The translations under genes were made by a program, and so were the position numbers. DNA of 64,000 bases, taken from contig JAPJBO010000793.1 in assembly GCA_030068145.1 (NCBI GenBank), positions 1 to 64,000 on the forward strand. The letters run 5' to 3'. Each line of letters opens with the position of its first letter. Position 1 is the stretch's first letter. Origin of the DNA: Diplonema papillatum (taxonomy: Eukaryota > Euglenozoa > Diplonemea > Diplonemida > Diplonemidae). Below the pieces are notes generated by a model that made no database searches, was not told the DNA's origin, and saw only the letters and a list, made by a program, of their open reading frames with translations. Positions 51,081 to 61,079 of this stretch are shown here, in pieces.

Positions 51081-51614
51081 CAGTGATGGGTGCGCACGGC
51101 ATGCCGTGCGCGTGCACACGCCGTGCGTATAAGTCGAACTTTGAGTTGCGTGAGCCGCTCCGAAGAAAGGTGCATCACACTAGTTCCAGGCTACTTAGCC
51201 CGGGTCTCTGGGTCGCGTCCCCCTCCTTCTCTTGGCCGCCTGGGTCTTGCGTCTTGCTGGTCCGTCCGGGCCGGTCGCTTCCCCTTCGTCTTGCGTCACC
51301 TCGTCTCCACTCCCTGCCGCACGGGCTTCTTCGGTTTGTGCCACCTGCGACGCGGGCCGCTTCACTGCTCGTCTGCGCGTGGACTGCTCTGTACTCGTTG
51401 CCTTATCCGCGATTGCCGCTTCTCGTACCGACCGCGCCTGCCTTTCCTGTTCTGCCTTTCGCCTCTGTGGTCCGTCGTTGTGCTATCTGAATCTTGCTGG
51501 TCCGTCCGGGGTGGTCGCTTGGCGCTTCCCCTTCGTCTTGCACCCGGTGCGCAGCCGTGCGGCGGTGCGCACTTTTCTTGAAAATCGGCGCGCACGCGTG
51601 CACACCCATCACTG
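51081..51614. mobile_element. hAT-like non-autonomous DNA transposon, 534 bp
   Basis: Perfect 12-bp terminal inverted repeats CAGTGATGGGTG / CACCCATCACTG fit the CAGNGATGG-type ends of hAT elements. The flanking octamers CCCGAAGT and CCCTAAGG agree at 6 of 8 positions, as expected for an old 8-bp target duplication. Just inside the left end is the 20-bp palindrome GCGCACGGCATGCCGTGCGC. The interior has two copies of CTTGCTGGTCCGTCCGGG. It encodes no transposase. Confidence 0.8.
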
Positions 51615-51894
51615 CCCTAAGGGATCCCCTTGCCCAACTTGTCTTGACGGGTCACTCTGAAACCCGTTGCCTGTCCATTTATTTCCTGCGCCACGGCACT
51701 GCAAAGACCCAAAGAGCAGGTGTCCGTACCACCTTCACGAAAGAACGAAGAAACAGTCCAGAAAAAGTAATTCTCGCAGAAGATTAATATTAACCGACTG
51801 ATGATACAATGTGAAACAGGGCTTCTCGCTCCCTCACACAACCGCTCACGCTCTTGCGACAACTATGGGTTTACTTTTCCTGAGAAAATACCCA
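51615..51894. other. no feature recognised
   Basis: Short frames only. Confidence 0.35.
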
Positions 51895-52045
51895 AAAGAA
51901 ATACTAAGAATACTAGATATTCTGAGTATTTTTCAGCCGAAAACATCCACGCGGCTTACAGGCTGACCCTACACGGAATCACACGGATTCCGTGCGAGTC
52001 CGCGTAGGGGTATTTCTCTTCCGTGTGAGTGCGACGGAATCCGTC
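51895..52045 (+). repeat. family S hairpin element
   Basis: AATACTAAGAATACTAGATA, GAGTATTTTTCAGCCGAAAA, then CCTACACGGAATCACACGGA facing TCCGTGCGAGTCCGCGTAGG. An inverted, cleaner copy is at 58198-58345. Confidence 0.75.
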
Positions 52046-52223
52046 GGAATGCAATGTATGCCGTTTTGTGTGCGCGTTACTGCAGAGTGCTCTACTTGCG
52101 CAAACTACAAGAATGCGCAAACAGAACATGACTTCAGACGGAGGAACGGTATCACCATGCTTGGAGGGGGGCTACCGTATAAGAGGTTTATGGCCGTACC
52201 CTCGAACCACCAGTACACACCGA

Positions 52224-52381
52224 TATAACACGTGTGCGAGGCTTAGGGTGTCAAACCTACAAGCCGCCCTGAAAGGGAGACGCGCCAATCCTTGAGGACG
52301 CAGCACAGCCCGATCCTGATTTACTGGAAAGGGATTTGAGGTCAAGGTACACTTGTTGTGACCTGAAAGATGGTGAACTAT
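52224..52381 (+). pseudogene. cytosolic LSU (28S) rRNA fragment
   Basis: TAACACGTGTGCGAGGCTTA, GGGTGTCAAACC, GCCCGATCCTGATTTACTGG, GGGATTTGAGG and GAAAGATGGTGAACTAT follow the order of LSU domain II. It overlaps the copy at 20935 and extends further at the 3' end. Sequence after ACTAT departs from rRNA. Confidence 0.9.
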
Positions 52382-52600
52382 CTAACTATGGAGACCCTGT
52401 CCGGGACCAGGAAATAGATCGGGGGGGAGGGGGGTCGGCCCAGAGATCAGGCCGTGACGAACTTCGACAAGTGGGACAAGGGAACAAAAAAAAAGGGGGG
52501 GGGGAAAGGGCCACGCTGCCTGTTTTAGGTTCTGATCTCGAGTGTCGGAGCGCAACACGTCAAAGAAAGTGTTACAATTTGTTCTCAGCTTCGCCCTGCT

Positions 52601-52871
52601 GCAAGTAGCGAGATCTGAGGCCCTGTGATGGCTGAGTGCACACCTAAGCAGGGCTGCATCCTCGTGTTGTAGCCGTGTTGTGTATAAGGCTTCGTGGGGG
52701 CCTGGTCAACCACCTCATCACTATAGGGCACAAACCTTTCTCGACAGTGATTGGACAGTCGGGATTGCCGGGGGTGGGTCTCCATGAAGAAGAGAATTGT
52801 AAAGCAAGACCTGCCCCCTGCGCCTACTGTCTCCGGCTGCTTCGGCAGACGACACATACTACTACTACTAC
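52601..52871 (+). mobile_element. family I SINE with perfect 18-bp target duplication
   Basis: TCTCAGCTTCGCCCTGCT stands at 52583-52600 and at 52872-52889. The 271-bp insert starts GCAAGTAGCGAGATCTGAGG, has TGGCTGAGTGC resembling a pol III A-box and GGTCAACCACC as a poor B-box, and ends in ACACA(TAC)n. This is the cleanest SINE insertion in the window. A 5'-shortened copy is at 31169. Confidence 0.9.
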
Positions 52872-53007
52872 TCTCAGCTTCGCCCTGCTCCGGACCGAAA
52901 AACTCTAAAGCATAAGCGCGGTTGCGTACAGGAACAAACAACACAACATTTTACCCGAAAGACAGACACCGGCGTTTCGAGCGAACCCTTCTTTTTACAA
53001 CAGAAAC

Positions 53008-53185
53008 GAGCCGGGCCATCCCCTCTTGATAGACCGTGATAGGCCGAAGAATACAGCACCGGGCAATTCGATGCAGCTCTAGGGCCTAGGATGGACCTGA
53101 TAGACCGTGGTGGACCGTGATTCACTGTGATAAACAGCGGCAGGCACTTCGATGCAGTTTCAAGAGATAGGGACGGACCGGCTCA
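53008..53185 (+). repeat. family K MITE, complete
   Basis: GAGCCGGGCCATCCCC and GGGACGGACCGGCTC arms; interior as at 18871 with a short deletion. Confidence 0.88.
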
Positions 53186-53216
53186 AGAAAGTTCATGATG
53201 CCGCATCTAACGGTTT

Positions 53217-53915
53217 CGAGCCAATTCACCCACCCCCCACCTGAAAAGCGAGCCTGAACTCGATTACGGATTGCAGGCGCAGATTATCGCCACAGATTCT
53301 TTGCATTCTACCGTCCAGCCTCTAATTTATAGGCCAATAATATGCGTGGTTTATAATTTATCGGCCGCTAATTTATAAGTCCTTAATTATTATTCTCGGC
53401 GCAGATTATCGCCACAGATTCTTTGCATTCTACCGTCCAGCCTCTAATTTATAGGCCAATAATATGCGTGGTTTATAATTTATCGGCCGCTAATTTATAA
53501 GTCCTTAATTATTATTCTCGGCGCAGATTATCGCCACAGATTCTTTGCATTCTACCGTCCAGCCTCTAATTTATAGGCCAATAATATGCGTGGTTTATAA
53601 TTTATCGGCCGCTAATTTATAAGTCCTTAATTATTATTCTCGGCACCACTCTTTTGTGGATCAATGAATTGATTTCTTTTTGGCGGCACCGCTGTAGCGG
53701 CGCCGCAGGCCCACGTTACGGTGCAGTGTGTGGCGCGCCTCTGTTTTATAGGCCTTTGTTTTATGTAATTTTCAATTTATATATCTTTAATCATTTGCTT
53801 TCAATTTTCCCAATATTTATAAATTAAAAGCCTACATAAATTAGGAGCCAGACGGCAACCCAAACGATTTTCGCTCGATTACGCTCTACGAAACTCGATT
53901 GGGAGTGATTGGATC
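53217..53915 (+). repeat. family L element carrying a 122-bp triplication
   Basis: The left arm GAGCCAATTCACCCACCCCC is clear; the right arm near 53900 is worn. From 53278 to 53643 a 122-bp unit is repeated three times with no difference I can see. Each unit starts with the GCGCAGATTATCGCCACAGA motif and continues AT-rich (CTCTAATTTATAGGCC). 53730-53860 is a further AT-rich stretch with related words. Confidence 0.85.
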
Positions 53916-53940
53916 CTCAAGCGAACTTTCACTCTAGAAG
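53911..53940 (+). repeat. family A tail
   Basis: GGATCCTCAAGCGAACTTTC ACTCTAGAAG. Confidence 0.6.
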
Positions 53941-53959
53941 ACAGATTTAATTGAGAGTC

Positions 53960-54085
53960 CCCCAGGGCTTACGCTCCACGTGTGGAACGTGTGGATTTCC
54001 ACACGCTAATTCTTTTTGGATTTTGTTCCCGATCCACAGGTACCACATGTGGATTTTGATTTATTGGTCCACATGCAGGGGAAAA
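53960..54085 (-). repeat. family O repeat, inverted part
   Basis: ACAGGTACCACATGTGGATT and TGGTCCACATGCAGG on the + strand are the reverse of 23925-24005. Confidence 0.75.
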
Positions 54086-54284
54086 AGCAGCTGTCTCCTA
54101 CCTCAAACAAACAAACTAAGCAATCGGCTTCTTTAACCAGGAACAGGAGACTTGAGAAAAAAACAAAGAAAAAAAAAAAAAAAAAAAAGGCAGACCTCAC
54201 AAAAAGCCGGCTTCTCAAACAACGAGAAACAGCCGGAAAAATAAGAGAAAAACTTGCACTCCAAAAACAATCAACATGCATGCG

Positions 54285-54742
54285 CGTGGGGGGCCAAGAC
54301 TAAATTCAAAGCGAATTTCTTCTTGGTGTCGGTCGCAACACTTACAAACTTGGCTAGCCGTAGTTAAAGTGTATAAGCATACCTACTACCCTCATACTAC
54401 CCGCCTCACAGCCTCAATCTCAAACAACTTTCGCCAGCAGGAAAACCTGCTCACAGGAATCAACCGCCTTCGGGTGGGCTTGTCTGACACTCGCTGTCGG
54501 GGGTGGAGTCGAAAGGCATCAGTCTGCACATCAACTTCGGTTGATTGTCGGGAACACAAAGGTCCACAAGAAAAAAAGGGCTAGTCCGACACAAGTTGTC
54601 AACAGGAAAAAAAGAAAACAAGCATTCAAACCCCCCCCCCCCCTGCAAACCCAAACAACTTCCGCCGGTAGATGAACCTGCCGAAAGAAATCAAGTGCCT
54701 TCGATAGGCTGGTCTGGCACTTGCTGTCGTCCGGGGGGGGGG
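54285..54742 (+). repeat. family A head and three family B retroposons
   Basis: Family A head 54285-54368 (GTGGGGGGCCAAGACTAAAT). Family B at 54417-54507 and 54648-54742 (CAACTTCCGCCGGTAGATGA, GGCTGGTCTGGCACTTGCTG), with a fragment at 54582-54612. The 3' module GACATCAGAACGACGTTCAT follows at 54768. Confidence 0.8.
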
Positions 54743-54971
54743 GAAGAAAAGTATAGTAAGTCGCCGGACATCAGAACGACGTTCATCGTTGACCGCAGAA
54801 GAAAGCAAAACAAAAAACACCAGTGAACCGACGTGGGATCCGTTAGCGTTATCGGCGCGGCACCGCACCATTCATTCCCAGCCTGTTACTAAAAAACCGG
54901 CGGCCTGCCCCCCTTTTTTTTTTCCGGGGGTTTTTACCAGGGCCTTATATATAAAAAATCCTCCCACGTAA

Positions 54972-55367
54972 CTGTCCATAAGTTGCTCAGAGTTACTAAA
55001 AATCCCAGTTGCCGCACAACTGCACGTTTATGTATCCGACAGGGTGCACCTCTTTGTGACTGTCACTACTGTCCACCACAGAGACTGTCCTTCGGAAGCA
55101 AAAGAGCCATACGAAGAAGGCGAGTGTTTGGGTACTGTAGCAGTGTGCCGGGATCTTTTAAGAACGCTTAGCAGTAATCTGCAACAGCAGGGCGGACAGC
55201 CACGGTCTTCGCTTTCTTGGCAACACGTCATGAAACAATACACAAGCCAGTACCAGCGCCGCAGGCGCGGAAACTTTCTTCAAGCTTTTGGGCTAGTCAC
55301 AGGTTCCAAAAGTGATTCAACGATGATCCAAAGGTGCAGTAACCGGTGCTGTGTACTGCTAGTGTGA
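54972..55367 (+). other. open frame of about 130 codons, coding-like, unknown
   Basis: Reads KIPVAAQLHVYVSDRVHLFV, then HHRDCPSEAKEPYEEGECLG, TVAVCRDLLRTLSSNLQQQG. Composition is that of a normal protein. It ends in the recurrent GCGCCGCAGGCGCGGAAA palindrome, which is element-like here and at 60.7-61.0 kb. Host exon or element gene; no family recognised. Confidence 0.3.
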
Positions 55368-56181
55368 CTGTTGTAGTGTAGCACTACTACTGGGCCCTCA
55401 GCTGTCGCATCATTCTGTGGTTTTCTTTTTTTTTTTTGGTTGCTCGGACTTGGTCCGAGCACCAGACCCATATAGAAGCCACTGGTTTTTACGTTTTCCC
55501 CACCAAAACTACGCATTTATTTTCTCTTTTTTGTCCTGCGCCCCCAATCCGGAAACAAGGCGTTAGGGAAAGACGGGAATGACCGTGCAACCAGATGAAC
55601 CGCGTGTACAACATGCTCACCAGCAGAGAAGGATGCCCAGCCCGACCTGCCGACGAAAAAGAAGAAAGAACAGAAAGGTAGAGCCGCGGCTGGTTGCAGC
55701 GGCATGTTCCGGAGAGAAAAAAAAAAATGGGGGAAAAGCGAAAGAACCAAAAAACCGGAAAGAAGAAGAAAAACTTGTCACTCTAAAAAAAAAAAAACAA
55801 GATCGACGGTAACACAAAAAGAGAATGCCAGTCTAGAAAGACAACGGTACGACCGTCAGCTCCGGTTGATATGTCGACACCGACATGAACACCGTCGTAC
55901 ACTGAATGGCGACGTCCAAAAAAATTACCCACCACTCTCGCTCTCTCTTTCTCTCTCGTTCCCCCCCCCCCCCCCCCCGCTGGATCAAAAAAATTGAAAA
56001 CAAAAACTTCGCACTTCTTTTTCACTTCTGAACAAGTATTAACTACCGTGACGCCGTCGCAAAAACTTGAGCCCAGCATTGCTCAGCTGGCGACCGCGAG
56101 GGAGGGCGGACCACCCACGTAGACACACACACACGGTCACTCTCACACACCCATACCCAGGGGTAGCAGCCGTCAGAATGC
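55368..56181. other. no gene; A-, C- and CT-runs
   Basis: Homopolymer runs near 55428, 55785 and 55962. No repeat partner recognised. Confidence 0.4.
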
Positions 56182-56547
56182 TTGACGACAAGTGATTCGC
56201 GCCACTTCCCCGTGCCAGCGAGTCTCGGAACAGGACTCAAAATTGTGACCCAGGTAGTGACTGCCGACCATGACGGGTGCTGGCACCTGGAGTTTGGAAT
56301 AGCTAGTCAGCCAAGCTCATTGCATAGAGAGAGCTTGCCACATCCTCGGGTGAGATGTGAAGACACTCAGCTGTTGCACGGGGCCGAAAACCCCGTGCAG
56401 CTAACACCGGAAGATGAAAACAGAAATCTTGAGCTGAGTAGCCTCCCGCGCTCTATCCGTCCCCCGAGGGATCCCGCCCCACCCACCCTTCGGAGGAGTC
56501 GCAGAACCCAAAAGCAGCGTGTCGGAAACTCAAAGCCGACTGGTTGA
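56182..56547 (+). other. open frame of 121 codons with basic tail
   Basis: The last 40 residues (PAPPTLRRSRRTQKQRVGNS) have the Pro-then-Arg style common at the C-termini of retroelement polyproteins, and ADHDGCWHLEFG precedes. This likeness alone is too weak for a family call, and no long terminal repeats were seen around it. Confidence 0.2.
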
Positions 56548-56821
56548 AAGTGACAAGTGGGCTATACTTCGATTCAGACGTTACCCACTCAAAGCCCTTA
56601 ACATAAACACCCATACCCACACACACCCACACGTGCACGCACACATACCAGCAAGCTAGCTTGAGCGCCGAAGGCTCAACAAGTGGAATCCTTTTACTGC
56701 AGATGTGGTACTGTGTCTTTACATCTCTTGTTTGCTCCCGCCCAATGCAAGTTCTGCCCAAACACTAAACTCAGATTTCTCCCCCTCATTTTCTGAGTGT
56801 TCGGCGGACACAAACGATTAA
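56548..56821. other. no feature recognised
   Basis: A family M-like tail (TTCTGCCCAAACACTAAACT) at 56752 without its hairpins. Confidence 0.45.
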
Positions 56822-56942
56822 TATGACGAGCCACAAATTCGACGAGGTCATGGATATGACGAGTCACGAGTGTGCCTCGCCATAAACATGACTGGTCAAA
56901 CACGACGAGTAAACATGGCTCGTCATAAATACGGCGAGCCAT
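56822..56942. repeat. inverted-repeat cluster of ATGACGAGCCA units
   Basis: TATGACGAGCCA, TATGACGAGTCACGAG, CTCGCCATAAAC, TGGCTCGTCATA and CGGCGAGCCATG alternate in orientation. Confidence 0.8.
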
Positions 56943-57713
56943 GAAAACACCGAGTCCCAATTGTCGGTACTGTACACTGGAACTGAAGCCCGCACAGGGC
57001 CCCGCTGTGGGGACCTCTGAGGCCCTCTGTGGGGCCCTTAGCTGACCTCTCTGAGCACGCAGAGTTTTTTGTGGGGGCCGCAGCCGGCGACCCTAAATCA
57101 GCAACCAGCCTTCAAAAAAGAAATGTCACAAAATTTACCCACCATCGGCATTTTTCGACTCCTCATAATGGGGCCCTGAATGCTGTGCCGCCCCCCCCGC
57201 CCCCCCCCCCCCCCCCCTGATTTGCGAAAGCTGACAATAAAAAAAAAAAAAACAGTCTAAAAACCCTCTCGCTCTGACAAAGAAAAACACGAAAACGGAG
57301 GCCAATCAACATCCAGAACGGCAGAACCCCTGACAAGGACGAGCGAACCACCCCGGTCTACGGTGGCTTGCATACTTGTGTGCACCCAAATCTGCATACG
57401 CATACGGCGCTGTATTACGTACATGTACACACAGTCGTGCATCCAAATGCATACGGCTGGACTTCTCTGGCTCCTGCGTCCAGGACGATGGACGAGCCGA
57501 AAAGGATGCTGTCGTGCGCCATGCCAGAGTGAAGAAGCCATCCTCGGCCAGGTCGAGGTTGGCTTTGGCACGTCGGAACGGTGCCTTCACACCCTCAAGC
57601 GTGCTAAACCTATCGTCCACGTCCTCATAGTCACACATATGCAGCCGTATGCGCATGCATATTTTCAAATCTGCATACGCATGCGCATACGTTTACGTAT
57701 GCAGCCAGCCCAG
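56943..57713. other. no gene; C-run and ATGCGCAT palindromes
   Basis: C-run at 57190-57219. 57640-57705 has nested palindromes such as GTATGCGCATGC and GCATACGCATGCGCATAC. The opposing frames at 57306-57719 have no known domain. Confidence 0.4.
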
Positions 57714-57937
57714 CGCTAGGTGGGCTAGTCTGACGCTTGCTGTCGCCGGGAGAAAAGAAAGCAAATTCTGATGGTGAACAACGGACTGGCGTTCATCGTC
57801 GGAAACACAAAAAAAAAAAAAAAAAAACTCTAAAAAAAAAAACACACCCAAGCAACCCTGCTGGTAAGAAAACCTGCCGCAGGGAAACAACCCGCTTCCG
57901 GGCGGGTTAGTCTGACACTTGCTTTGGTTGGGGGAAA
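57714..57937 (+). repeat. two family B retroposons
   Basis: A fragment at 57714-57754 (GTGGGCTAGTCTGACGCTTG) and a fuller copy at 57845-57937 (CCCAAGCAACCCTGCTGGTA, GGTTAGTCTGACACTTGCTT), separated by the shared 3' module and an A-run. Confidence 0.75.
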
Positions 57938-58111
57938 CGACACAAAAAAAAAAAACAGGACCATCATGTTTCCAACAGGAGAGGTAGTGATCCTTCCGTC
58001 CTCCTGGAGCGCCAAGGCTAGGAGGGAAGTCCCCCTTTCCTATACTGGGCATGACCCCGTTTCCCGAACTGGGGGGGGGGGCAAGGAAGATAAAATACAC
58101 TGACTCAGCCT

Positions 58112-58155
58112 GAATAAAATAAAATAAAATAAAATAAAATAAAATACAATAAAAT
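58112..58155. repeat. (AAAAT)n microsatellite
   Basis: About eight AATAA/AAAAT pentamers. Confidence 0.95.
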
Positions 58156-58197
58156 CATACCATGCAGTCCGCCGCATTCCGCGCAGATTTTTTTTTT

Positions 58198-58345
58198 CCG
58201 CCGACGACTCCTACCCGCACCCCACACGCACCCCACCCGCACTCCACACGGACTCGGTGTGAGTCCGTGTGGAGTGCGGGTGGGGTGCGGGTGAACGTTT
58301 TCCAATGAAAAATACTCAGTAGTCTTAGTATTTATTCGTGGACTA
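58198..58345 (-). repeat. family S hairpin element with 27-bp perfect stem
   Basis: The left arm 58229-58255 (CACCCCACCCGCACTCCACA CGGACTC) and right arm 58261-58287 are perfectly complementary around GGTGT. Flanking AAAATACTCAGTAGTCTTAG matches 51895 in inverted form. Confidence 0.9.
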
Positions 58346-58792
58346 CTTCCATTCCTGCACATAACAGTCATTGTGAACCTTTTCATTGCGGCTGCGGAGA
58401 CCAATGAAAAAAAAAAAAAATGGGGGTTTTTGAATTTTAAAAGTTTGGAACAAACTCTGCAGTATTTTTTGAGGAAGTTGAGCAATTTTTTTTTTTTTTC
58501 CAAAAGATTTTATTGGGGTCCATCGGCCCCGCGGGAGCGTTTTAAAAAGACACAAGGTTCTGACCCTGCAGTTAGTCTTCTGGCTATTTATACTCTTTTT
58601 CTTCGACTTGTCGTCAGTTTGTCGCTCAGTTTCCTTCATTCTTTATTGCGATACCTATTATTTCGCGGGCGCGAGCGTGGGCGTGAATCACGCGCGTACC
58701 AAAAAAAAAAAAAGAGGACTGTTTTTTTTTTTTGTTTTTGGTACGCGCGCGTTTCGCGCGCACGAAGAGCGTGGCCGGACAAAAGCCACCGC
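58346..58792. other. no gene recognised
   Basis: T-runs, and GTACGCGCGCGTTTCGCGCG near 58741 facing ACGCGCGTACC near 58690 as an inverted repeat. Confidence 0.45.
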
Positions 58793-58874
58793 AACCAAAC
58801 ATCCGCCGGTAGAGAAGGCCAAAAGAAACCAACCTCCTTCGGGTGGGCTCGTCTGACGCATTGCTGTCGTGGGA
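58793..58874 (+). repeat. family B retroposon
   Basis: CAACCAAACATCCGCCGGTA, TCCTTCGGGTGGGCTCGTCT, GACGCATTGCTGTCGTGGG. Confidence 0.7.
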
Positions 58875-59202
58875 GCAGTGCTCCCGCAAACCCGCTAAGG
58901 AAAAAACCGGAGGAGTTCCTCAAAAAAAAAAAGGTGCTGAAAATGCCCCGGAGGAATTCCTCCGGGGGGCCCTGAGGAAGTCCTCCGGCCTGGTACCTGG
59001 GGGTGTAGGAGTGAACCCGTGTGGATGTAGCTCGCGACTAGTACTGGTCATGAAGTCTTTGCAGAATGTTTGTACCTCGACTTTGGCACCTGCGGCACGG
59101 ACTGCTTCAAAAGCTTCCGCGCCTGAGGCACAAGATGTGGCTGATGGTACGAGCATGTTGTCACATTGGGCTTCAAAACTGACTGAGCCCAACACAAAAC
59201 TG
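58875..59202 (-). repeat. family R repeat, copy 2, open as protein
   Basis: Minus strand: after CAG, SFVLGSVSFEAQCDNMLVPS, ATSCASGAEAFEAVRAAGAK and VEVQTFCKDFMTSTSRELHP read without a stop into the GGAGGAATTCCTC palindromes. The copy at 21217 has lost part of this. The start right after an AG at both loci looks like an exon edge. Confidence 0.75.
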
Positions 59203-59309
59203 TGGTGAAGAGGGAAGGACAGTGCTATCCTCATGCTTATCAGGAGTTCTTGTGCTCTCAAAGACTCTTTGGGCAGACTGCTGTGACAACCTGCCAGCAT
59301 CTCTCTCCA

Positions 59310-59525
59310 TTTTTTTACAAAAGCGCCAGCTTGAAAGGAAATGCTCGACGATGCTGCCCGACAAAGAACAGAAGGGATCCCAAGAGCTGTACCTACCGAA
59401 CCACGTGTTGAACGGACGTGAGGTCATGCGGGTCTACCCCTACACGACAAATCACACAAACACAACAGGTCAAAGTCCTGAGCGAGAAAACAACACACGG
59501 TGGTGTAAGCGAAGAAGAACAAATC
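59310..59525 (+). repeat. family D repeat, right end missing
   Basis: TTTTTTACAAAAGCGCCAGC to GGTGGTGTAAGCGAAGAAGA, then CCTGCGGCGCAGG takes over. Confidence 0.82.
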
Positions 59526-60714
59526 AGCCTGCGGCGCAGGTATTATTGACTATGTAGGACTACCTCATTATTTGTCTCGTTTTGTTCAAAGTGTCCACCG
59601 GCAAAGGATTCATATCAAATTTATAAGGTGTGCTGATGACTGGTGGGAGTGCAGTGATATTTCGGCATGAGATCTCGCTTGTGAGGATTTCTAGTGCTCA
59701 GCACCTTTCGGCTGACACACTGCAGTGGCATCTGCTTCTATCTACCACTACCCAGCTTGTGCACTGCACGAACATCATGAAATTGCTGGTGTTTGCTTCC
59801 TCCGGCATGTCGGAGGGTTGGGGGTCAGAAGCTGGAGTCAAAGCTACAGTGAAAAAAGCGGGTGTGGTGCGGATTCGCACGCATTTTGGTTGTGGTGGAG
59901 CAACCCCAGCTCACCGTGGGAGCACTGACAGACACTGCTAAAAAAAGCGCGACACAGCGACAGCAAAAAAAAAAAAAAAAAAAAAAAAACCTTTCCTGAT
60001 TTAGGCTTCCTCCGGCATTTCGGAGGTAAGCGGGAGCACTGATTCAGTCTAAAAAAAAAACGCGTGTATGTGTGAGCACACCCGACGAGCTGGCGTGGCG
60101 CCCACTTTTTTTAACTCCAGCTTTAGCTTCCCCCTCACCGTGCGTGGCTCGACGGGAGCCCTGTTTCAAACGACCTCTTCTTCTTCTTCTTCTTCTTTTG
60201 TGTCCCTTTTTTTTTTTTGTGTTTCTTCTCTTTTTTTTTTCTACACCCCCGACTCTCCCCTCTCTCCCAGCGGGAAGATTACACTGCGCAGAGCCTTTGC
60301 TTTTTTTTTTTTTGTCGTTTTTTTTTTTCATCTTCTTCCAGGGGTCTTTAAAAGTTTGGGGGTTGAGCGGAAAACCGGTGTCAGCCAAAAACCCGGTGTG
60401 AGGTCAATTTTTTTTTTCCAACACTTGGGCAGCAGGGATGCCGTGGGACGAAAATCTACGCTCTAAACCGGGGTTTTGGGGAATCACACGGCATTCAGCG
60501 GCGACCCTACTGTAGCCCCGACCCGCACAGTAGACTGTGTTGACGCTTCGGGTGGGGGGAGACCTGCCCGCGCAGCGATATATTTTGTGGTAGTGAGTCA
60601 CCTTTTGGCTTCTGCGTGCGTGTGCCGCCTCTGGTGCACGATTGCACCAGCGTTAGACTCCGGAACACCGATCCAGCAACTCTTCTTGTGGCGGTTTTGT
60701 GTTTCTTAAGGAGC
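59526..60714. repeat. gene-free stretch with two family J fragments
   Basis: Family J at 59828-59938 (AGAAGCTGGAGTCAAAG, GCTCACCGTGG) and 60073-60155 (TTAACTCCAGCTTTAGC, CTCACCGTGCG). A-run at 59966-59990 and several T-runs around 60200-60420. No trustworthy frame. Confidence 0.6.
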
Positions 60715-61079
60715 CCTGCGCCGCAGGCGCGGAAACTTTTAAACGGTCGCACTTACGGATCAAAGCAGATGGGCACTAGGGTGGCTCGTCACAACTAGGT
60801 TGGCTGACATGTCAATTAAACCTGCGCCGCAGGCGCGGAAATTTTGACGGTCGCACTTACAGCTAAACAGATGGACGGAAACACGTTGGTTTGTCACCGG
60901 CTGCAGCAGGTTTTCGCCCCTGCGTTGCCTGCCATGGTGGAACACTGTGAACAGAATGAGCAAATAATGCGGTAGCCCCACTAGGGAAAAGATACTCAGC
61001 CAAAACACCTGCGCCGCAGGCGCGGAAATTTTTTGGCGCCTTTCTGGCCAGCCAGCTAAGTACGAAGATCGCAAAACAG
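60715..61079 (+). repeat. three spaced copies of a GC palindrome unit
   Basis: TGCGCCGCAGGCGCGGAAA at 60718, 60822 and 61009, the first two followed by (TTTT)ACGGTCGCACTTACRG. The same palindrome ends the frame at 55258 and adjoins family D at 59531. Confidence 0.85.

Noticed and set aside
50651-51490. A 279-residue protein
   Set aside because: The frame runs from CT-rich sequence into the GC-rich interior of the hAT-like element; composition changes at the element border and no domain appears.
56182-56547. Retroelement polyprotein C-terminus
   Set aside because: Only the basic tail resembles one. No neighbouring conserved enzyme motif and no long terminal repeats were seen, so I give no family.
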